Shown here piece after piece: positions 34,587 through 43,657 of a stretch of DNA of 64,000 bases. Origin of the DNA: Maridesulfovibrio sp. (lineage in GTDB: Bacteria; Desulfobacterota; Desulfovibrionia; Desulfovibrionales; Desulfovibrionaceae); assembly GCF_963678865.1 (NCBI RefSeq), contig NZ_OY787459.1:2508501-2572500 (forward strand). The letters are read 5' to 3'. Numbering within the stretch: the first letter of the stretch is position 1; each line of letters begins with the position of its first letter. A program made the position numbers and the translations under genes. The notes below the pieces were generated by a model that saw nothing but the letters and a program-made list of their open reading frames with translations, ran no database searches and had not been told where the DNA came from.

Positions 34587-35765
34587 TTATTTATCTTTTT
34601 TCATGCGGGTCAGCTTACCCATATCAAGATCAAAAAATTCGCCACCACGGTCAATCGTGAAAATCAGCGGCTTACTTTCCTTGTGGGCTTTTGATCCGGC
34701 CATATGCATGGCTGCAAGGCTGTGTACGGGAATTCCCTGTGCCCTGACAATAATGTCGCCGGGCCTCAGCCCTTTCTGGTACCCCTTGCGGTCCCGCTTC
34801 ACAGCGGTGATCACCGCCCGGCCCTGACGCATTTCAATAGTCATGCCCATGCGGCTTTCGTAAGAAGGCGGACAATAGAAAAAAGAATCCGCCGCAGTGG
34901 GATAAAACTCCTCGCCTCGCCAAGGCATGATGGTCATGACTTTGGCCTGCGGGTCAAGCACTTTCAACCTGCGTGGAATTCCCCAGCCGTGCTCCACATG
35001 CCCGCCACCGGCAAGAATAACCACCGGATGGCCTGAACTTTGGCGCAACTCCACGGCCTTTTCCGCCATTCCGGTATCCCAAAGGGACTGGACCAGAAAA
35101 AAACGCTCAACCTGCTTGGGATCGGTAGCGTCACGCCCCTGATGCATGGCAAGGACTTCTTTCAGTCCTTCCTCCTGTTCAGGCGCTGGAGGAATTACTT
35201 TTTCCGGCAGCATGGCCCGGTCTTCAGGGGAAAGTCCTTCAAGCCCGTTTTCACGGACCTCTTTGACCAGACTGAAAGGAAAATTCAATCCGGCAACGGT
35301 CAGTCTGCGTTTTTCCGCCAGCTCAAAAATAGGCTTGAACATGTTGAAGTCATACCGCCAGCCATTCTCCCAATCCAAATCTTTGGCTAGTTCCGAAACC
35401 GGAATCTGTCCGAGATTGAAACGGTTGAGAATATCCTGCTTCTGCGCAGTGACCATTTCAAGACCGATGGCAACCTTAGCATGCCCCCGGGTCAGCCCTT
35501 CGATAATCTCGAACTGGGCCTTATGGTCGCAGATACTGGTATGCCCTTCCCCGATAAGCACATAATCGGCCCCTGAAGCCTCATCCATGAGCTTGTCAAA
35601 CGGCAGGGGATCACCCACCGGGTCAAGGTAATCTCCGGAACAGGGCAGAAAGGACACAGCCATTTCCGTCGGTACACTTTTCTTCACACAACCGCCGAGA
35701 ATAAAAAAAAGTGCGCAAAGGACCAGAACGGTCCTCGCGCACTTGTCGATGGAACTATGATGCAT
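34587..35765 (-). CDS. ChaN-family lipoprotein fused to a PDZ domain
   Basis: About 392 residues: lipoprotein signal with lipobox ILGGC (from start Met at 35765), ChaN/EreA-like domain (about 45-285; [36 protein letters not shown]), then a PDZ domain (about 310-380; [19 protein letters not shown]). ChaN proteins bind haem or iron at the outer membrane. The joined PDZ suggests a link to a periplasmic protease or partner. Begins 8 bases after the paaK-like gene. Confidence 0.85.
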   Translation of the reverse strand: MHHSSIDKCARTVLVLCALFFILGGCVKKSVPTEMAVSFLPCSGDYLDPVGDPLPFDKLMDEASGADYVLIGEGHTSICDHKAQFEIIEGLTRGHAKVAIGLEMVTAQKQDILNRFNLGQIPVSELAKDLDWENGWRYDFNMFKPIFELAEKRRLTVAGLNFPFSLVKEVRENGLEGLSPEDRAMLPEKVIPPAPEQEEGLKEVLAMHQGRDATDPKQVERFFLVQSLWDTGMAEKAVELRQSSGHPVVILAGGGHVEHGWGIPRRLKVLDPQAKVMTIMPWRGEEFYPTAADSFFYCPPSYESRMGMTIEMRQGRAVITAVKRDRKGYQKGLRPGDIIVRAQGIPVHSLAAMHMAGSKAHKESKPLIFTIDRGGEFFDLDMGKLTRMKKDK

Positions 35766-35772
35766 ACCGGGA

Positions 35773-37038
35773 TTAGTCCCAGTTACGCTTATCTTCAATG
35801 GGTCTGATCTGCGGGGGCAGTGAGCCGGGAGTCAGAACCTTGAGGATGGGGCGCAGCTTGATCTTCTCACGGAAGGTATGCAGCAGTTCATCCTCACGCT
35901 TGAAGTTGGAAACCTCGATATTGAGGATCATCTCATCAATGCCGCCGGGGTTGGTAACTTCGATCTGCCAACGTTTGACTTCTTCAAAGTGGGCCATGAC
36001 CTGCTCAACCTGATGGGGGTAGACGAACATACCCTTGATGCGTGCGGTGGTATCCACACGGCCGACAATATTGCCGAGACGCGGGGTGGAACGTCCGCAG
36101 GCACAGGGAGTGCGGTCAATGTAGCTCAGGTCACCGGTGGCGAGTCTGATCAGCGGGTAAGTTTTGTTGAAGGCGGTAATAACGATTTCACCGACTTCAC
36201 CGTCCTTGAGCGGAATACCGGTGTCTGGATGACAGATTTCAACAAAAGCACGGTTGGTGATGTGCAGACCGTTTTTATGGTAGCACTCATAACCGATGCA
36301 ACCCACATCTGCGGTTCCGTAACCCTGACGCATGATCAGGTCGAATTTTTTCTCCAGATCGGAACGCATTTTTTCGGAAAATTTTTCTCCGGTGACAAAT
36401 GCAACTTCCAGATAAAGATCCTTACGAAGGTTCAGGCCCGCTTCTTCCGCTTTCTGAGCAAGGTGCATGAGGTAGCTGGGGGTACCGACATAACCGGTAA
36501 CACGCAGCTTCTGCATGATTTCAAGCTGGCTGTTTGTAGATCCTGGGCCGGCAGGAACAACAGCACAGTTCAGGTTACGCAGCGGTTCTTCGAACATGAG
36601 TCCGGCGGGAGCCAGATGATAGTTGAAAGTAATCTGGGCCACGTCCCCGGAACGGAAACCGGCCGCGTAGAAACCTTCGGTCCAGCCCCAGTAATCCTCG
36701 GCGCGGTCTTCGGGATCAAAGATCGGACCGGGAGAAAGGAAGATGCGACGCAGTTCACCAAGATCCTTGGTCAGCAATCCGCCCAGACGTGGTCCCATGG
36801 ACTGCAGGAAGATCAGTTCTTTCTTTTTTAAAATAGGTATATGCTTAAGATCGGAAAGCTCTTTAAACTTATCGACCTGAAACTGAGCTCTGTCGAAACG
36901 TTTTTTTACGTCTTCTGAATAGCGGTAGGCATAGGTAAGCAGTTCCTTGAGCTGCAGGGCGCAATATTGGCGTCTTTCGCTTTCATCAAGGACTTCACGG
37001 CGGCTATATATGCCTTCGGTACGGTCTTTACGAGTCAT
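35773..37038 (-). CDS. phenylacetate-CoA ligase-like AMP-binding enzyme
   Basis: 421 residues, PaaK-type adenylate-forming enzyme. Motifs: SPGPIFDPE (phosphate-binding region), the VTGEKFSEKMR and GYGTADVGCIGYEC blocks, LATGDLSYID and the Cys-rich PCACGRSTPRLG loop common to this group. Substrate unknown; Desulfovibrio encode several such ligases for aromatic or other carboxylates. Followed directly by the ChaN-PDZ gene with which it has no obvious metabolic link. Confidence 0.85.
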   Translation of the reverse strand: MTRKDRTEGIYSRREVLDESERRQYCALQLKELLTYAYRYSEDVKKRFDRAQFQVDKFKELSDLKHIPILKKKELIFLQSMGPRLGGLLTKDLGELRRIFLSPGPIFDPEDRAEDYWGWTEGFYAAGFRSGDVAQITFNYHLAPAGLMFEEPLRNLNCAVVPAGPGSTNSQLEIMQKLRVTGYVGTPSYLMHLAQKAEEAGLNLRKDLYLEVAFVTGEKFSEKMRSDLEKKFDLIMRQGYGTADVGCIGYECYHKNGLHITNRAFVEICHPDTGIPLKDGEVGEIVITAFNKTYPLIRLATGDLSYIDRTPCACGRSTPRLGNIVGRVDTTARIKGMFVYPHQVEQVMAHFEEVKRWQIEVTNPGGIDEMILNIEVSNFKREDELLHTFREKIKLRPILKVLTPGSLPPQIRPIEDKRNWD

Positions 37039-37261
37039 TTATTGAATTCCTCCATAGTTTATTGCCAAATGAGTGTCGGCACTCCACTTAGCGTAGCTAA
37101 CATATGAAAACAAAACTCATTTGTCAACTTTTTTAACTTTTATCTAATTATTTCAGTTTTTTAATTACATACAACATCAATATCCCCTGACGCCGAGGTA
37201 TATTGTGCGGTTAAAATTCTAACTTCAAACAAAGAAAAAATAAACTTTTTCATTTTTTTTG

Positions 37262-37289
37262 TTGACAGGTTCATGCTGTCTGGATAAAA
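37262..37289 (+). promoter_or_regulatory. promoter of first tRNA-Lys
   Basis: TTGACA (37262-37267) with ATAAAA at 37284-37289 after 16 bases, about 20 bases before the tRNA. Confidence 0.6.
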
Positions 37290-37308
37290 GCTTCTTCGTT
37301 CACACGGA

Positions 37309-37384
37309 GGGTCGTTAACTCAGTCGGTAGAGTATCTGCCTTTTAAGCAGAGAGTCGCTGGTTCGAACCCAGCACGACCCACCA
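37309..37384 (+). tRNA. tRNA-Lys (anticodon TTT), first copy
   Basis: 76 bases including encoded CCA. Acceptor arms GGGTCGT / ACGACCC, anticodon stem TCTGC / GCAGA with loop CTTTTAA, T-arm CTGGTTCGAACCCAG. Confidence 0.97.
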
Positions 37385-37387
37385 GCA

Positions 37388-37432
37388 AAAACTCCGGAAC
37401 AACATCCCGCATTTATCGGGAGTTCTTTTTCA
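37388..37432 (+). terminator. possible terminator between tRNA genes
   Basis: Imperfect hairpin around CATCCCG / CGGGAG followed by TTCTTTTT. Confidence 0.45.
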
Positions 37433-37464
37433 AAATGGCGGTCTATCTTTCTGCTAGAAATTAC

Positions 37465-37493
37465 TTGACAAGCTTCAAGACAACAGCTAATCA
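37465..37493 (+). promoter_or_regulatory. promoter of second tRNA-Lys
   Basis: TTGACA (37465-37470), 17-base spacer, TAATCA (37488-37493), 24 bases before the second tRNA. Confidence 0.55.
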
Positions 37494-37517
37494 TGATAGA
37501 CAAGCTTCAAAATATAT

Positions 37518-37593
37518 GGGTCGTTAACTCAGTCGGTAGAGTATCTGCCTTTTAAGCAGAGAGTCGCTGGTTCGAGCCCAGCACGACCCACCA
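37518..37593 (+). tRNA. tRNA-Lys (anticodon TTT), second copy
   Basis: Same as the first copy except one base in the T-loop region (GTTCGAGCCC instead of GTTCGAACCC). Encoded CCA end. Confidence 0.97.
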
Positions 37594-37603
37594 TTTTCAA
37601 AGA

Positions 37604-37639
37604 AAAAGGCACTTCATTTCATTATGAAGTGCCTTTTTT
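37604..37639 (+). terminator. terminator after second tRNA-Lys
   Basis: AAAGGCACTTCA / TGAAGTGCCTTT hairpin with T run. Confidence 0.88.
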
Positions 37640-37735
37640 CGTTCTGCCCCTGTTCTTGACACTAACAGACTTAATATCTATCAAATTACGTTTACTCGTT
37701 TTCAGGAATATCAAGAACACTTTAAGGAGCATCTG

Positions 37736-38521
37736 ATGGGCAAAAGCAACCGCGTAACAATTGAAATTGCAGGCAAAAAAATACTGAAACACATCAGGGA
37801 CATTGCCAAAGACGGTGTAATTAAAAAGATGCTTCCCGCAAAAACACCTTCTAAAATTCTTGAAACAAGCGCGGGCGAAGGAATCCTTGCACTGGAACTT
37901 CAGGCCACCGGGCACGACGTAACAATCACGAATTTTGCCCAGACAGGTGTAGACGGCCTGCATGAAATAAAACTTGACCTTAACGCCGCAGATTATGAAA
38001 TAGAAAACGCCCCTTTTGATGCCATCATCAGCAGGGAAGTAATCGAACACATTGAAAGTGTCCCGCACACCTTAAGAATGTTCCACAAACTCCTTGCTCC
38101 GGGCGGAACCTTGATCCTCACTTTTCCAAACCGGCTTTGCCTGCGTTCTCGCTTTTATCACTTCTTGACCGGATTCTACCGGGGCATGCCTTCCCCTATC
38201 AATCTGGAACTGCCCATGGGAGAGGAACATATTAATCTGATAGGTTACCCCGAAATGGACTACTTTCTACGCAAGACCGGATTCAACATAGAAGAAGTAA
38301 CCTCTTCAGAAATCAAGAAAAGCGACAAGGCCTGGCTTATTTTCAAGCCGCTCATCTGGCTTGCAACAACATTCTTCATCCTTCTGCATAAAAAAAATCG
38401 CGAAGGTTATGAAAAAGCAACCCAGGCACAGCGCAAAGCAAACGCATTTGTGCGGGATGTACTGCTATCCACCCCCGTACTCTGCGGGAAGGACATCATA
38501 ATCAAAGCCACAAGAAAATAA
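37736..38521 (+). CDS. class I SAM-dependent methyltransferase with hydrophobic segment
   Basis: 261 residues. SAM-binding motif I is ILETSAGEGILALEL, the post-strand acidic loop is in LDLNAADYEI and motif post II is FDAIISREVIEHIE. The PNRLCLRSRFYHF part and the hydrophobic stretch LIFKPLIWLATTFFILL near residue 205 suggest membrane or lipid association, as in quinone or cell-envelope methyltransferases. Substrate unknown. AAGGAG upstream; monocistronic, with its own terminator. Confidence 0.85.
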   Translation: MGKSNRVTIEIAGKKILKHIRDIAKDGVIKKMLPAKTPSKILETSAGEGILALELQATGHDVTITNFAQTGVDGLHEIKLDLNAADYEIENAPFDAIISREVIEHIESVPHTLRMFHKLLAPGGTLILTFPNRLCLRSRFYHFLTGFYRGMPSPINLELPMGEEHINLIGYPEMDYFLRKTGFNIEEVTSSEIKKSDKAWLIFKPLIWLATTFFILLHKKNREGYEKATQAQRKANAFVRDVLLSTPVLCGKDIIIKATRK

Positions 38522-38555
38522 AAAAAGGCGCACCCGAAAGGATGCGCCTTTTTAT
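38521..38555. terminator. terminator between methyltransferase and MCP genes
   Basis: AAAAAAGGCGCA / TGCGCCTTTTT hairpin between convergent genes. Confidence 0.88.
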
Positions 38556-38571
38556 TTAATTACGATTAGTA

Positions 38572-40521
38572 TTAAAACCTGTCGAAACCGTCATCTTCAG
38601 GGGAAAAACTTCCTGCAGGCAGCATGCGTGCTGGTCCGCTCCCGCTCAGCTTAAAAAAAGTCATGGCCTGTTGCAAAAGCTGGCCCTGACGGGAAAGTTC
38701 TTCGGAAGTGGAAGCCATCTCCTCAGAAGCGGAAGCATTCTGCTGGATGACAGAATCAAGCTGCTGGATAGCTTTGTTAATCTGGATGACCCCGCTGTTC
38801 TGCTCATTGCTGGCTGCTGCAATTTCCTGCACCAGCTCAGCGGTCTTGCTGATGCTGGGTACCAGTTCCTTAAGCATATCCCCCGCCTTTTCAGCAACAA
38901 CAACAGATGAAGAGGAAAGCTCACTGATTTCGGCAGCAGCAATTCCGCTACGTTCGGCAAGCTTGCGGACCTCGGCGGCTACAACTGCGAACCCCTTGCC
39001 GTGCTCCCCTGCCCTTGCTGCTTCAATGGCTGCATTAAGTGCCAGAAGATTTGTCTGGCGGGCTATCTCTTCAATTATCATAATTTTCTCAGCAATACTC
39101 TTCATGGCCTGCACGGCTTCACCCACGGCATCGGCACTCTGTGAAGCCTGAAGCTGCGATTTTTCTGCCACTCCCTCGGTCTGAACGGCATTTTCGGCAT
39201 TCTGCTTGATGTTGGCAGCCATCTCTTCCATCGAGGAGGAAACCTCTTCAATGGAGGCCGCCTGCTCGGTAGCTCCCTGAGAAAGACTTTCTGCGGATGC
39301 GGAAAGCTCTTCACTGCCGCTGGCAACACTGTCTGAGGCATTATTCACATCACCTACGACGCTACGCAACCGGCGAACCATATTACGCATTCCATCCGCC
39401 AGTTTACCGAGTTCGTCCTTACGCTTCAGGTTAACTTCAGCAGAAAGATCGCCTTTGCTGACCTCAGCCACAAACTCGAGACCTTTGTTCAAAGGCCCCA
39501 GAATTCCATTGCCGATAATCCAGGCCATAATAATTCCGAGAACCACGGCAACTATACTTACAATTGCTACCACCTGTCTGGTATGTGCTGCCTCTCTAAG
39601 CATTTCCTGATCAGTCATGATGTTCGCAGCCACGGTCTGCCGCACTTCTGTCAGAAGACTCTGCACAGTTTTAAGTGCGGGAACAGTCACAGTGGCATAA
39701 ACATTCGAGGCTTCGGCAAAAAGTTCTACTTCCTTTTCATGCCATTGAATCAGTGCGTCAATCCTGCCCAATGTTTCATTGGCATACCTTTCAACATTTT
39801 CTGAAAAATATTTTTGCGCCCCGATGCGATCTTCACGAGCCATATATCCGTTCAAATCCTGAACTGTTTCATGGAGTTTAGCATGCGGACCATAAACCTT
39901 ATCCAGAAGTGCTCCAAATTCGGGATACCGACGGCCCATTTCCTTAACTTCCGCTGAATACAGCCACTTGCCAAGACCACACTTATGAGGGTCTGCCTGA
40001 CAACTGAGTTGTCTTATTTCAGGATCCATGAGCTGCTTGAGTACGGCGATCATCCAGTTTAGGTGATCCAGCTTCTTTTCCCGCAAAAAACTGCCCATTC
40101 CTGGATCAACTTCCTCGTATTTATCCTCAATTTCAATAGCCGACTGGTGCAACTTATTGTGATACTCCTCTACTTCAGCCAGCAGAGGTTTGATTTCAGG
40201 CACAAGTTCTTCCGCTTTTTTTCGCTCATCGCTGTAATACCATTTACCAAATCCACACTTATGGGGATCAACCTGCACGTTGATTTCATGTACATTTTTA
40301 TCTGTAAGCAGTTTGTTGATTTCATTAGTCCAATTAAGATGATCGACAATCTTCTGGACAAAATCGCCACGGAGTTTGTTACCCGCGATGACTTCTCCCG
40401 CATTACCGACTATGTTCCCGATCCCGGAAATAGACCACATTCCCAGCGAAACCAATAATAACAAAATGGACCCAAAACCTATTGCAAATTTATAGGCCAG
40501 CCTTAGATCTTTCCAACTCAT
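38572..40521 (-). CDS. chemoreceptor with two tandem CZB domains in the sensor region
   Basis: 649-residue methyl-accepting chemotaxis protein. TM1 about 13-31, sensor region 32-316, TM2 about 317-337, HAMP, then the cytoplasmic signalling domain with the hairpin tip [31 protein letters not shown]. The sensor holds two CZB zinc-binding repeats: His61, Cys89 (CGFGKW), His121 and His125; and His153, Cys181 (CGLGKW), His213 and His217. CZB domains normally sit in the cytoplasm at the C-terminus and sense zinc or hypochlorite; here they are duplicated and between the membrane helices. Stand-alone gene. Confidence 0.93.
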   Translation of the reverse strand: MSWKDLRLAYKFAIGFGSILLLLVSLGMWSISGIGNIVGNAGEVIAGNKLRGDFVQKIVDHLNWTNEINKLLTDKNVHEINVQVDPHKCGFGKWYYSDERKKAEELVPEIKPLLAEVEEYHNKLHQSAIEIEDKYEEVDPGMGSFLREKKLDHLNWMIAVLKQLMDPEIRQLSCQADPHKCGLGKWLYSAEVKEMGRRYPEFGALLDKVYGPHAKLHETVQDLNGYMAREDRIGAQKYFSENVERYANETLGRIDALIQWHEKEVELFAEASNVYATVTVPALKTVQSLLTEVRQTVAANIMTDQEMLREAAHTRQVVAIVSIVAVVLGIIMAWIIGNGILGPLNKGLEFVAEVSKGDLSAEVNLKRKDELGKLADGMRNMVRRLRSVVGDVNNASDSVASGSEELSASAESLSQGATEQAASIEEVSSSMEEMAANIKQNAENAVQTEGVAEKSQLQASQSADAVGEAVQAMKSIAEKIMIIEEIARQTNLLALNAAIEAARAGEHGKGFAVVAAEVRKLAERSGIAAAEISELSSSSVVVAEKAGDMLKELVPSISKTAELVQEIAAASNEQNSGVIQINKAIQQLDSVIQQNASASEEMASTSEELSRQGQLLQQAMTFFKLSGSGPARMLPAGSFSPEDDGFDRF

Positions 40522-40668
40522 ATCCCTATCTCCTCATTTTCTCCCTCAAAAAATCACGCAGAGTCGACGCATGTCACACTCTATTATCTAGTATATATCA
40601 TAAGATACGTCTCAAAGGAACCATTTAGACACAGTACCTTATCTTCTTATGGTGAGTACACCCTCCGC

Positions 40669-40695
40669 TTGACTATTTTTTGCCTCAGGTATACT
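40669..40695 (+). promoter_or_regulatory. likely promoter of GntR-type regulator gene
   Basis: TTGACT (40669-40674) and TATACT (40690-40695) with a short 15-base spacer. The -10 box is overlapped by the operator palindrome, so a bound repressor would block it. Confidence 0.5.
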
Positions 40696-40707
40696 GGTAG
40701 GACCAGT
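40693..40707 (+). promoter_or_regulatory. FadR/GntR-type operator palindrome
   Basis: ACTGGTAGGACCAGT, a perfect 6-base inverted repeat around a 3-base centre, containing TGGTNNNACCA, the consensus core of PdhR/LldR/GlcC-type regulators. About 85 bases upstream of the GntR gene; autoregulation is the simplest reading. Confidence 0.75.
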
Positions 40708-40777
40708 AGACATTAAGATGTCGGACCATAAAGAAAGAATCCCGGCCTAACAATACATAACAGGCTAAAATTATTAT

Positions 40778-41491
40778 ATGTGCGCAAAAATGTTTAAACC
40801 TATCAAGAAAGTCAGAGTTTCGGAAACAGCTGCCAAGCAATTGGAAGAACTGATCCAGAACAAGACTTTTGCAGAAGGCGAACCTCTTCCTTCCGAGCGC
40901 CAGCTCATGAAGGAATTACAGGTGGGCCGCGGGTCCATCCGTGAAGCATTGCGTATTCTGGAGATAAAGGGATTTATTGAGACACAGCCGGGTATCGGTG
41001 CTTTTGTAAAAAGTTACGAAGGGGATATTTTCAGCCCCCTTTCCACTTGGCTTACTGACAATTACGAGGCGTTACGCCATTTTTTTGAAGTGCGGTCCCT
41101 GTTGGAACCCAGCACGGCACGCATGGCCTCGGAACGGATTTCCAAAGAAGACCTTGAGGAACTTTTAAAGACCCACGAGGAATTCAGGAAAACCGTTGAA
41201 GAAGAGGACCTGCCCCGAGCCATTATGGTTGATGCGGAATTCCACCGCCTTATCGGTAAAGCCACGGGCAACAAGGTTCTCGCGTCCATTATGGATGCAC
41301 TTTACAAATCAATGATCGAAGGCTGGAAAGCTCCCCTGAAGATGCCGGGGCAGCCGAATAAGAGCCTCAAAGAACACGAAGAGATTCTGGCCGCGATCAG
41401 AAACAAAGACGGCGAACTAGCCGCACAGCTCATGACCTCCCATTTACGAGAGGCCCTGAAAGCTCTGGGCGATGCCGGTTTGAATAAATAG
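40778..41491 (+). CDS. FadR-subfamily GntR transcription regulator
   Basis: 237 residues: winged helix-turn-helix (about 12-80; PLPSERQLMKELQVGRGSIREALRILE is split here as PLPSERQLMKEL and GRGSIREALRILE) and an FCD ligand domain (about 95-225; RSLLEPSTARMA, DAEFHRLI, HEEILAAI). FCD domains bind small organic acids with a metal ion. The next gene is a glycerate kinase, so control of glycerate, glycolate or a related hydroxyacid pathway is likely. A matching operator lies upstream. Confidence 0.92.
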   Translation: MCAKMFKPIKKVRVSETAAKQLEELIQNKTFAEGEPLPSERQLMKELQVGRGSIREALRILEIKGFIETQPGIGAFVKSYEGDIFSPLSTWLTDNYEALRHFFEVRSLLEPSTARMASERISKEDLEELLKTHEEFRKTVEEEDLPRAIMVDAEFHRLIGKATGNKVLASIMDALYKSMIEGWKAPLKMPGQPNKSLKEHEEILAAIRNKDGELAAQLMTSHLREALKALGDAGLNK

Positions 41492-41579
41492 GCAATGCGC
41501 GCTTAGCGGGCATTCTCTGCCGGAAGGTGTTGCAACCATGCATGCGGCAGGGTTGTATATGGCGGGGACACGCATTGCC
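41491..41579 (+). ncRNA. candidate structured leader between GntR and glycerate kinase genes
   Basis: Closing stem GGCAATGCG (41491-41499) / CGCATTGCC (41571-41579), an inner stem CTGCCG (41517-41522) / CGGCAG (41545-41550), and an alternative hairpin ATGCGCGC-TTA-GCGGGCAT (41495-41513) that cannot form together with the closing stem. It ends 31 bases before the glycerate kinase start. Could be a cis-regulatory RNA; not a riboswitch class I recognise. Confidence 0.35.
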
Positions 41580-41610
41580 TCCCTTGCAAAACGAACCTGA
41601 GGAACACGAT

Positions 41611-42984
41611 ATGATGACCAGCGAACAGGAACATCTCCGGCAGATATTCGCCGAAGCACTGGACCGCGTTGACCCATATAAAATCATCACCAACAGGGTT
41701 ACCCTGGAAGGCGAAATCCTGACTGTCGCCATGGACGAAGGTGATATTGTTGTTGATCTTCAGGAATTCGAACGCATCGTGGTCATCGGTGCAGGCAAGG
41801 CCACTGCCAAAATGGCCCTTGCCGTTGAAAAAATTTTAGGAGCGCGCATCGACTCCGGGCTGATATCCGTAAAATACGGACATACTGAAAATCTCAAATT
41901 CATCCGGACCATTGAAGCTGCTCACCCTGTACCGGACGACAACAGCGTGCGTGCGGCCAGAGAGATTGAAGAACTGGCCTGCTCCACCACCGACAAAACT
42001 CTGGTTATCAATCTTGTTTCCGGTGGCGGATCAGCCCTGCTCTCCAGCCCCATGCATGCAGAGGTGGACGGGAAAAAAATTGAAGTAACCCTTGAGGACA
42101 AACAAAACACCACCAAGGCCCTTCTGGCCTGTGGTGCCGATATCAGCGAGATCAACTGCATCCGCAAACATCTTTCATCCCTCAAAGGCGGACGCCTGCT
42201 GCGCTGCCTGCGTCCGGCACGCAGTCTGAACTTCATTCTTTCAGACGTTGTTGGAGACAACCTCGACACCATCGCTTCCGGACTGACCAGCTATGACCGC
42301 ACTACGTATTGCGATGCCATGTCCATCATTGAAAATTATGGATTGCGCGAAAAAATACCGGCTAATGTTGTGCAGGCTCTTGAGCTGGGCAACACAGGCA
42401 AATTGCTGGAAACCTTGTCTAAAGACGAGTTCAGTGAAATCCGTGCCGATAACATTCTCATCGGCACCAACCGCATTGCCCTGCTTGGTGCTCGCGACAA
42501 GGCTGCAGAACTGGGGTACAATGTGCGAATGCTGACCTCCCGCCTGCAGGGAGAAGCCGCCGATGCTGCCGACATGCTCTGGGCTGTGGCTCAAGATGAA
42601 CGGGAATGGGAACTGCTGGAAAAAAAACCGGCCTGCATAATAGTAGGCGGCGAAACAGTTGTTACTTTGAAAGGGAACGGCAAGGGCGGCCGTAATCAGG
42701 AAATGGCCCTGCAATTTCTCATGCGTCTGGGACAGGATGAACAAAACGGCAAAGCCATCCACTTTCTGGCCGCATCGACTGACGGCAACGACGGCCCCAC
42801 AGACGCGGCCGGAGGTTTTGCCGACTCAACGGTTCTGGAAAAATCCCGCGAAATGGGACTCTCCATTGCCGAATATTTAAAAAACAACGACTCCTACCAC
42901 TTCCTTCAAACGGTAGGAGCCTTGTTTAAAACAGGCCCCACCAACACTAACGTCTGCGACGTCCAATTGCTGATCGTTAAGTAG
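41611..42984 (+). CDS. glycerate 2-kinase (MOFRL family)
   Basis: 457 residues: N-terminal DUF4147 domain (VVIGAGKATAKMALAVE, VSGGGSALLSSP) and C-terminal MOFRL domain (ACIIVGGETVVTLKGNGKGG, ASTDGNDGPTDAAGGF). Enzymes of this group phosphorylate D-glycerate to 2-phosphoglycerate; older annotations call them hydroxypyruvate reductase. The start at 41611 has GAGG about 10 bases upstream; the frame is open to 41527 but that part lies in the putative leader. Under likely control of the preceding GntR protein. Confidence 0.9.
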   Translation: MMTSEQEHLRQIFAEALDRVDPYKIITNRVTLEGEILTVAMDEGDIVVDLQEFERIVVIGAGKATAKMALAVEKILGARIDSGLISVKYGHTENLKFIRTIEAAHPVPDDNSVRAAREIEELACSTTDKTLVINLVSGGGSALLSSPMHAEVDGKKIEVTLEDKQNTTKALLACGADISEINCIRKHLSSLKGGRLLRCLRPARSLNFILSDVVGDNLDTIASGLTSYDRTTYCDAMSIIENYGLREKIPANVVQALELGNTGKLLETLSKDEFSEIRADNILIGTNRIALLGARDKAAELGYNVRMLTSRLQGEAADAADMLWAVAQDEREWELLEKKPACIIVGGETVVTLKGNGKGGRNQEMALQFLMRLGQDEQNGKAIHFLAASTDGNDGPTDAAGGFADSTVLEKSREMGLSIAEYLKNNDSYHFLQTVGALFKTGPTNTNVCDVQLLIVK

Positions 42985-43002
42985 TTGGCGGGATTCCGCT
43001 GA

Positions 43003-43051
43003 AAAGAAGACCGCTGCCATTCTTCCACTTCCCCAGGTAGTGGTCTTCTTT
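43003..43051 (+). terminator. terminator after glycerate kinase
   Basis: Imperfect stem AAAGAAGACC(G)CTGCC / GGTAGTGGTCTTCTTT. Confidence 0.6.
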
Positions 43052-43148
43052 CCAACAGATAGGAGCAAGCACTTCCTTTAGCTGCCATTTAAGACGAGTG
43101 CAACCTATTCTATCTATTATAATCAGCACTCACTTTCATAGCCCACGC

Positions 43149-43185
43149 AAAAATAGCGCGAAACCATGCGGTTTCGCGCTATTTT
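43149..43185. terminator. strong bidirectional terminator
   Basis: AAAATAGCGCGAAACC / GGTTTCGCGCTATTTT with a 4-base loop, next to the glycine-zipper lipoprotein gene. Confidence 0.88.
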
Positions 43186-43206
43186 GATTGATCACAGACA
43201 AAAAAA

Positions 43207-43638
43207 CTACTCTTTCAATCTCCAGACCCCGTCATCTCCACGGCAGGCCTTGGCCAAGATCTGTTCTCCGCCGTCTTCAGTAATGGTAACATCGCGGCAG
43301 ACCTTGCCCTGATTGACATAAGCCGGAGAAGGTGTAGCACTGTAAGACTTACCGGTATCAGGGTTGGTCCACGCAGAAGTTTGACCAGAATGGTTATCTT
43401 CCAAAGTTTTTGAGACCTGCTTTTCATCATTCTTGTCCCATTCATTACCGACCACATAACCCATAAGGGCGCCGATTCCGGCACCGATGGCTGCACCCGA
43501 AGCCTTATTCTTAAATGTCAGTGCACCGATGGTCGCCCCGGCAAGAGCACCGATCCCGGCACCGGATTGAGCTTTATTTGCACAACCGGAAGCAACAAAA
43601 AGAATACAAAAGACAAGCAGCGGAACCAGTTTTTTCAT
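43207..43638 (-). CDS. glycine-zipper surface lipoprotein
   Basis: 143 residues. Lipobox ASGC (Cys19), then a glycine-zipper region with repeats of GAGIGALAGATIGAL and AAIGAGIGALMGYVVG able to insert in or span the outer membrane, then a C-terminal domain (GKVCRDVTITEDGGEQILAKACRG-type) similar to the 17 kDa rickettsial surface antigen family. Function is structural or unknown. Confidence 0.88.
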   Translation of the reverse strand: MKKLVPLLVFCILFVASGCANKAQSGAGIGALAGATIGALTFKNKASGAAIGAGIGALMGYVVGNEWDKNDEKQVSKTLEDNHSGQTSAWTNPDTGKSYSATPSPAYVNQGKVCRDVTITEDGGEQILAKACRGDDGVWRLKE

Positions 43639-43657
43639 CTGAATCTCCTTGGCAGAT

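Noticed and set aside
35878..36831. 317-codon open frame on the plus strand opposite the paaK-like gene
   Set aside because: No ribosome site and no family similarity. The minus-strand gene has clear ligase motifs.
37309..37593. tRNA pair as attachment site of a genomic island
   Set aside because: No integrase or displaced tRNA 3' fragment in the flanking sequence; adjacent genes are ordinary.
42906..43088. Two short minus-strand frames after the glycerate kinase
   Set aside because: They cover the terminator hairpin and overlap the kinase C-terminus, with no ribosome site.
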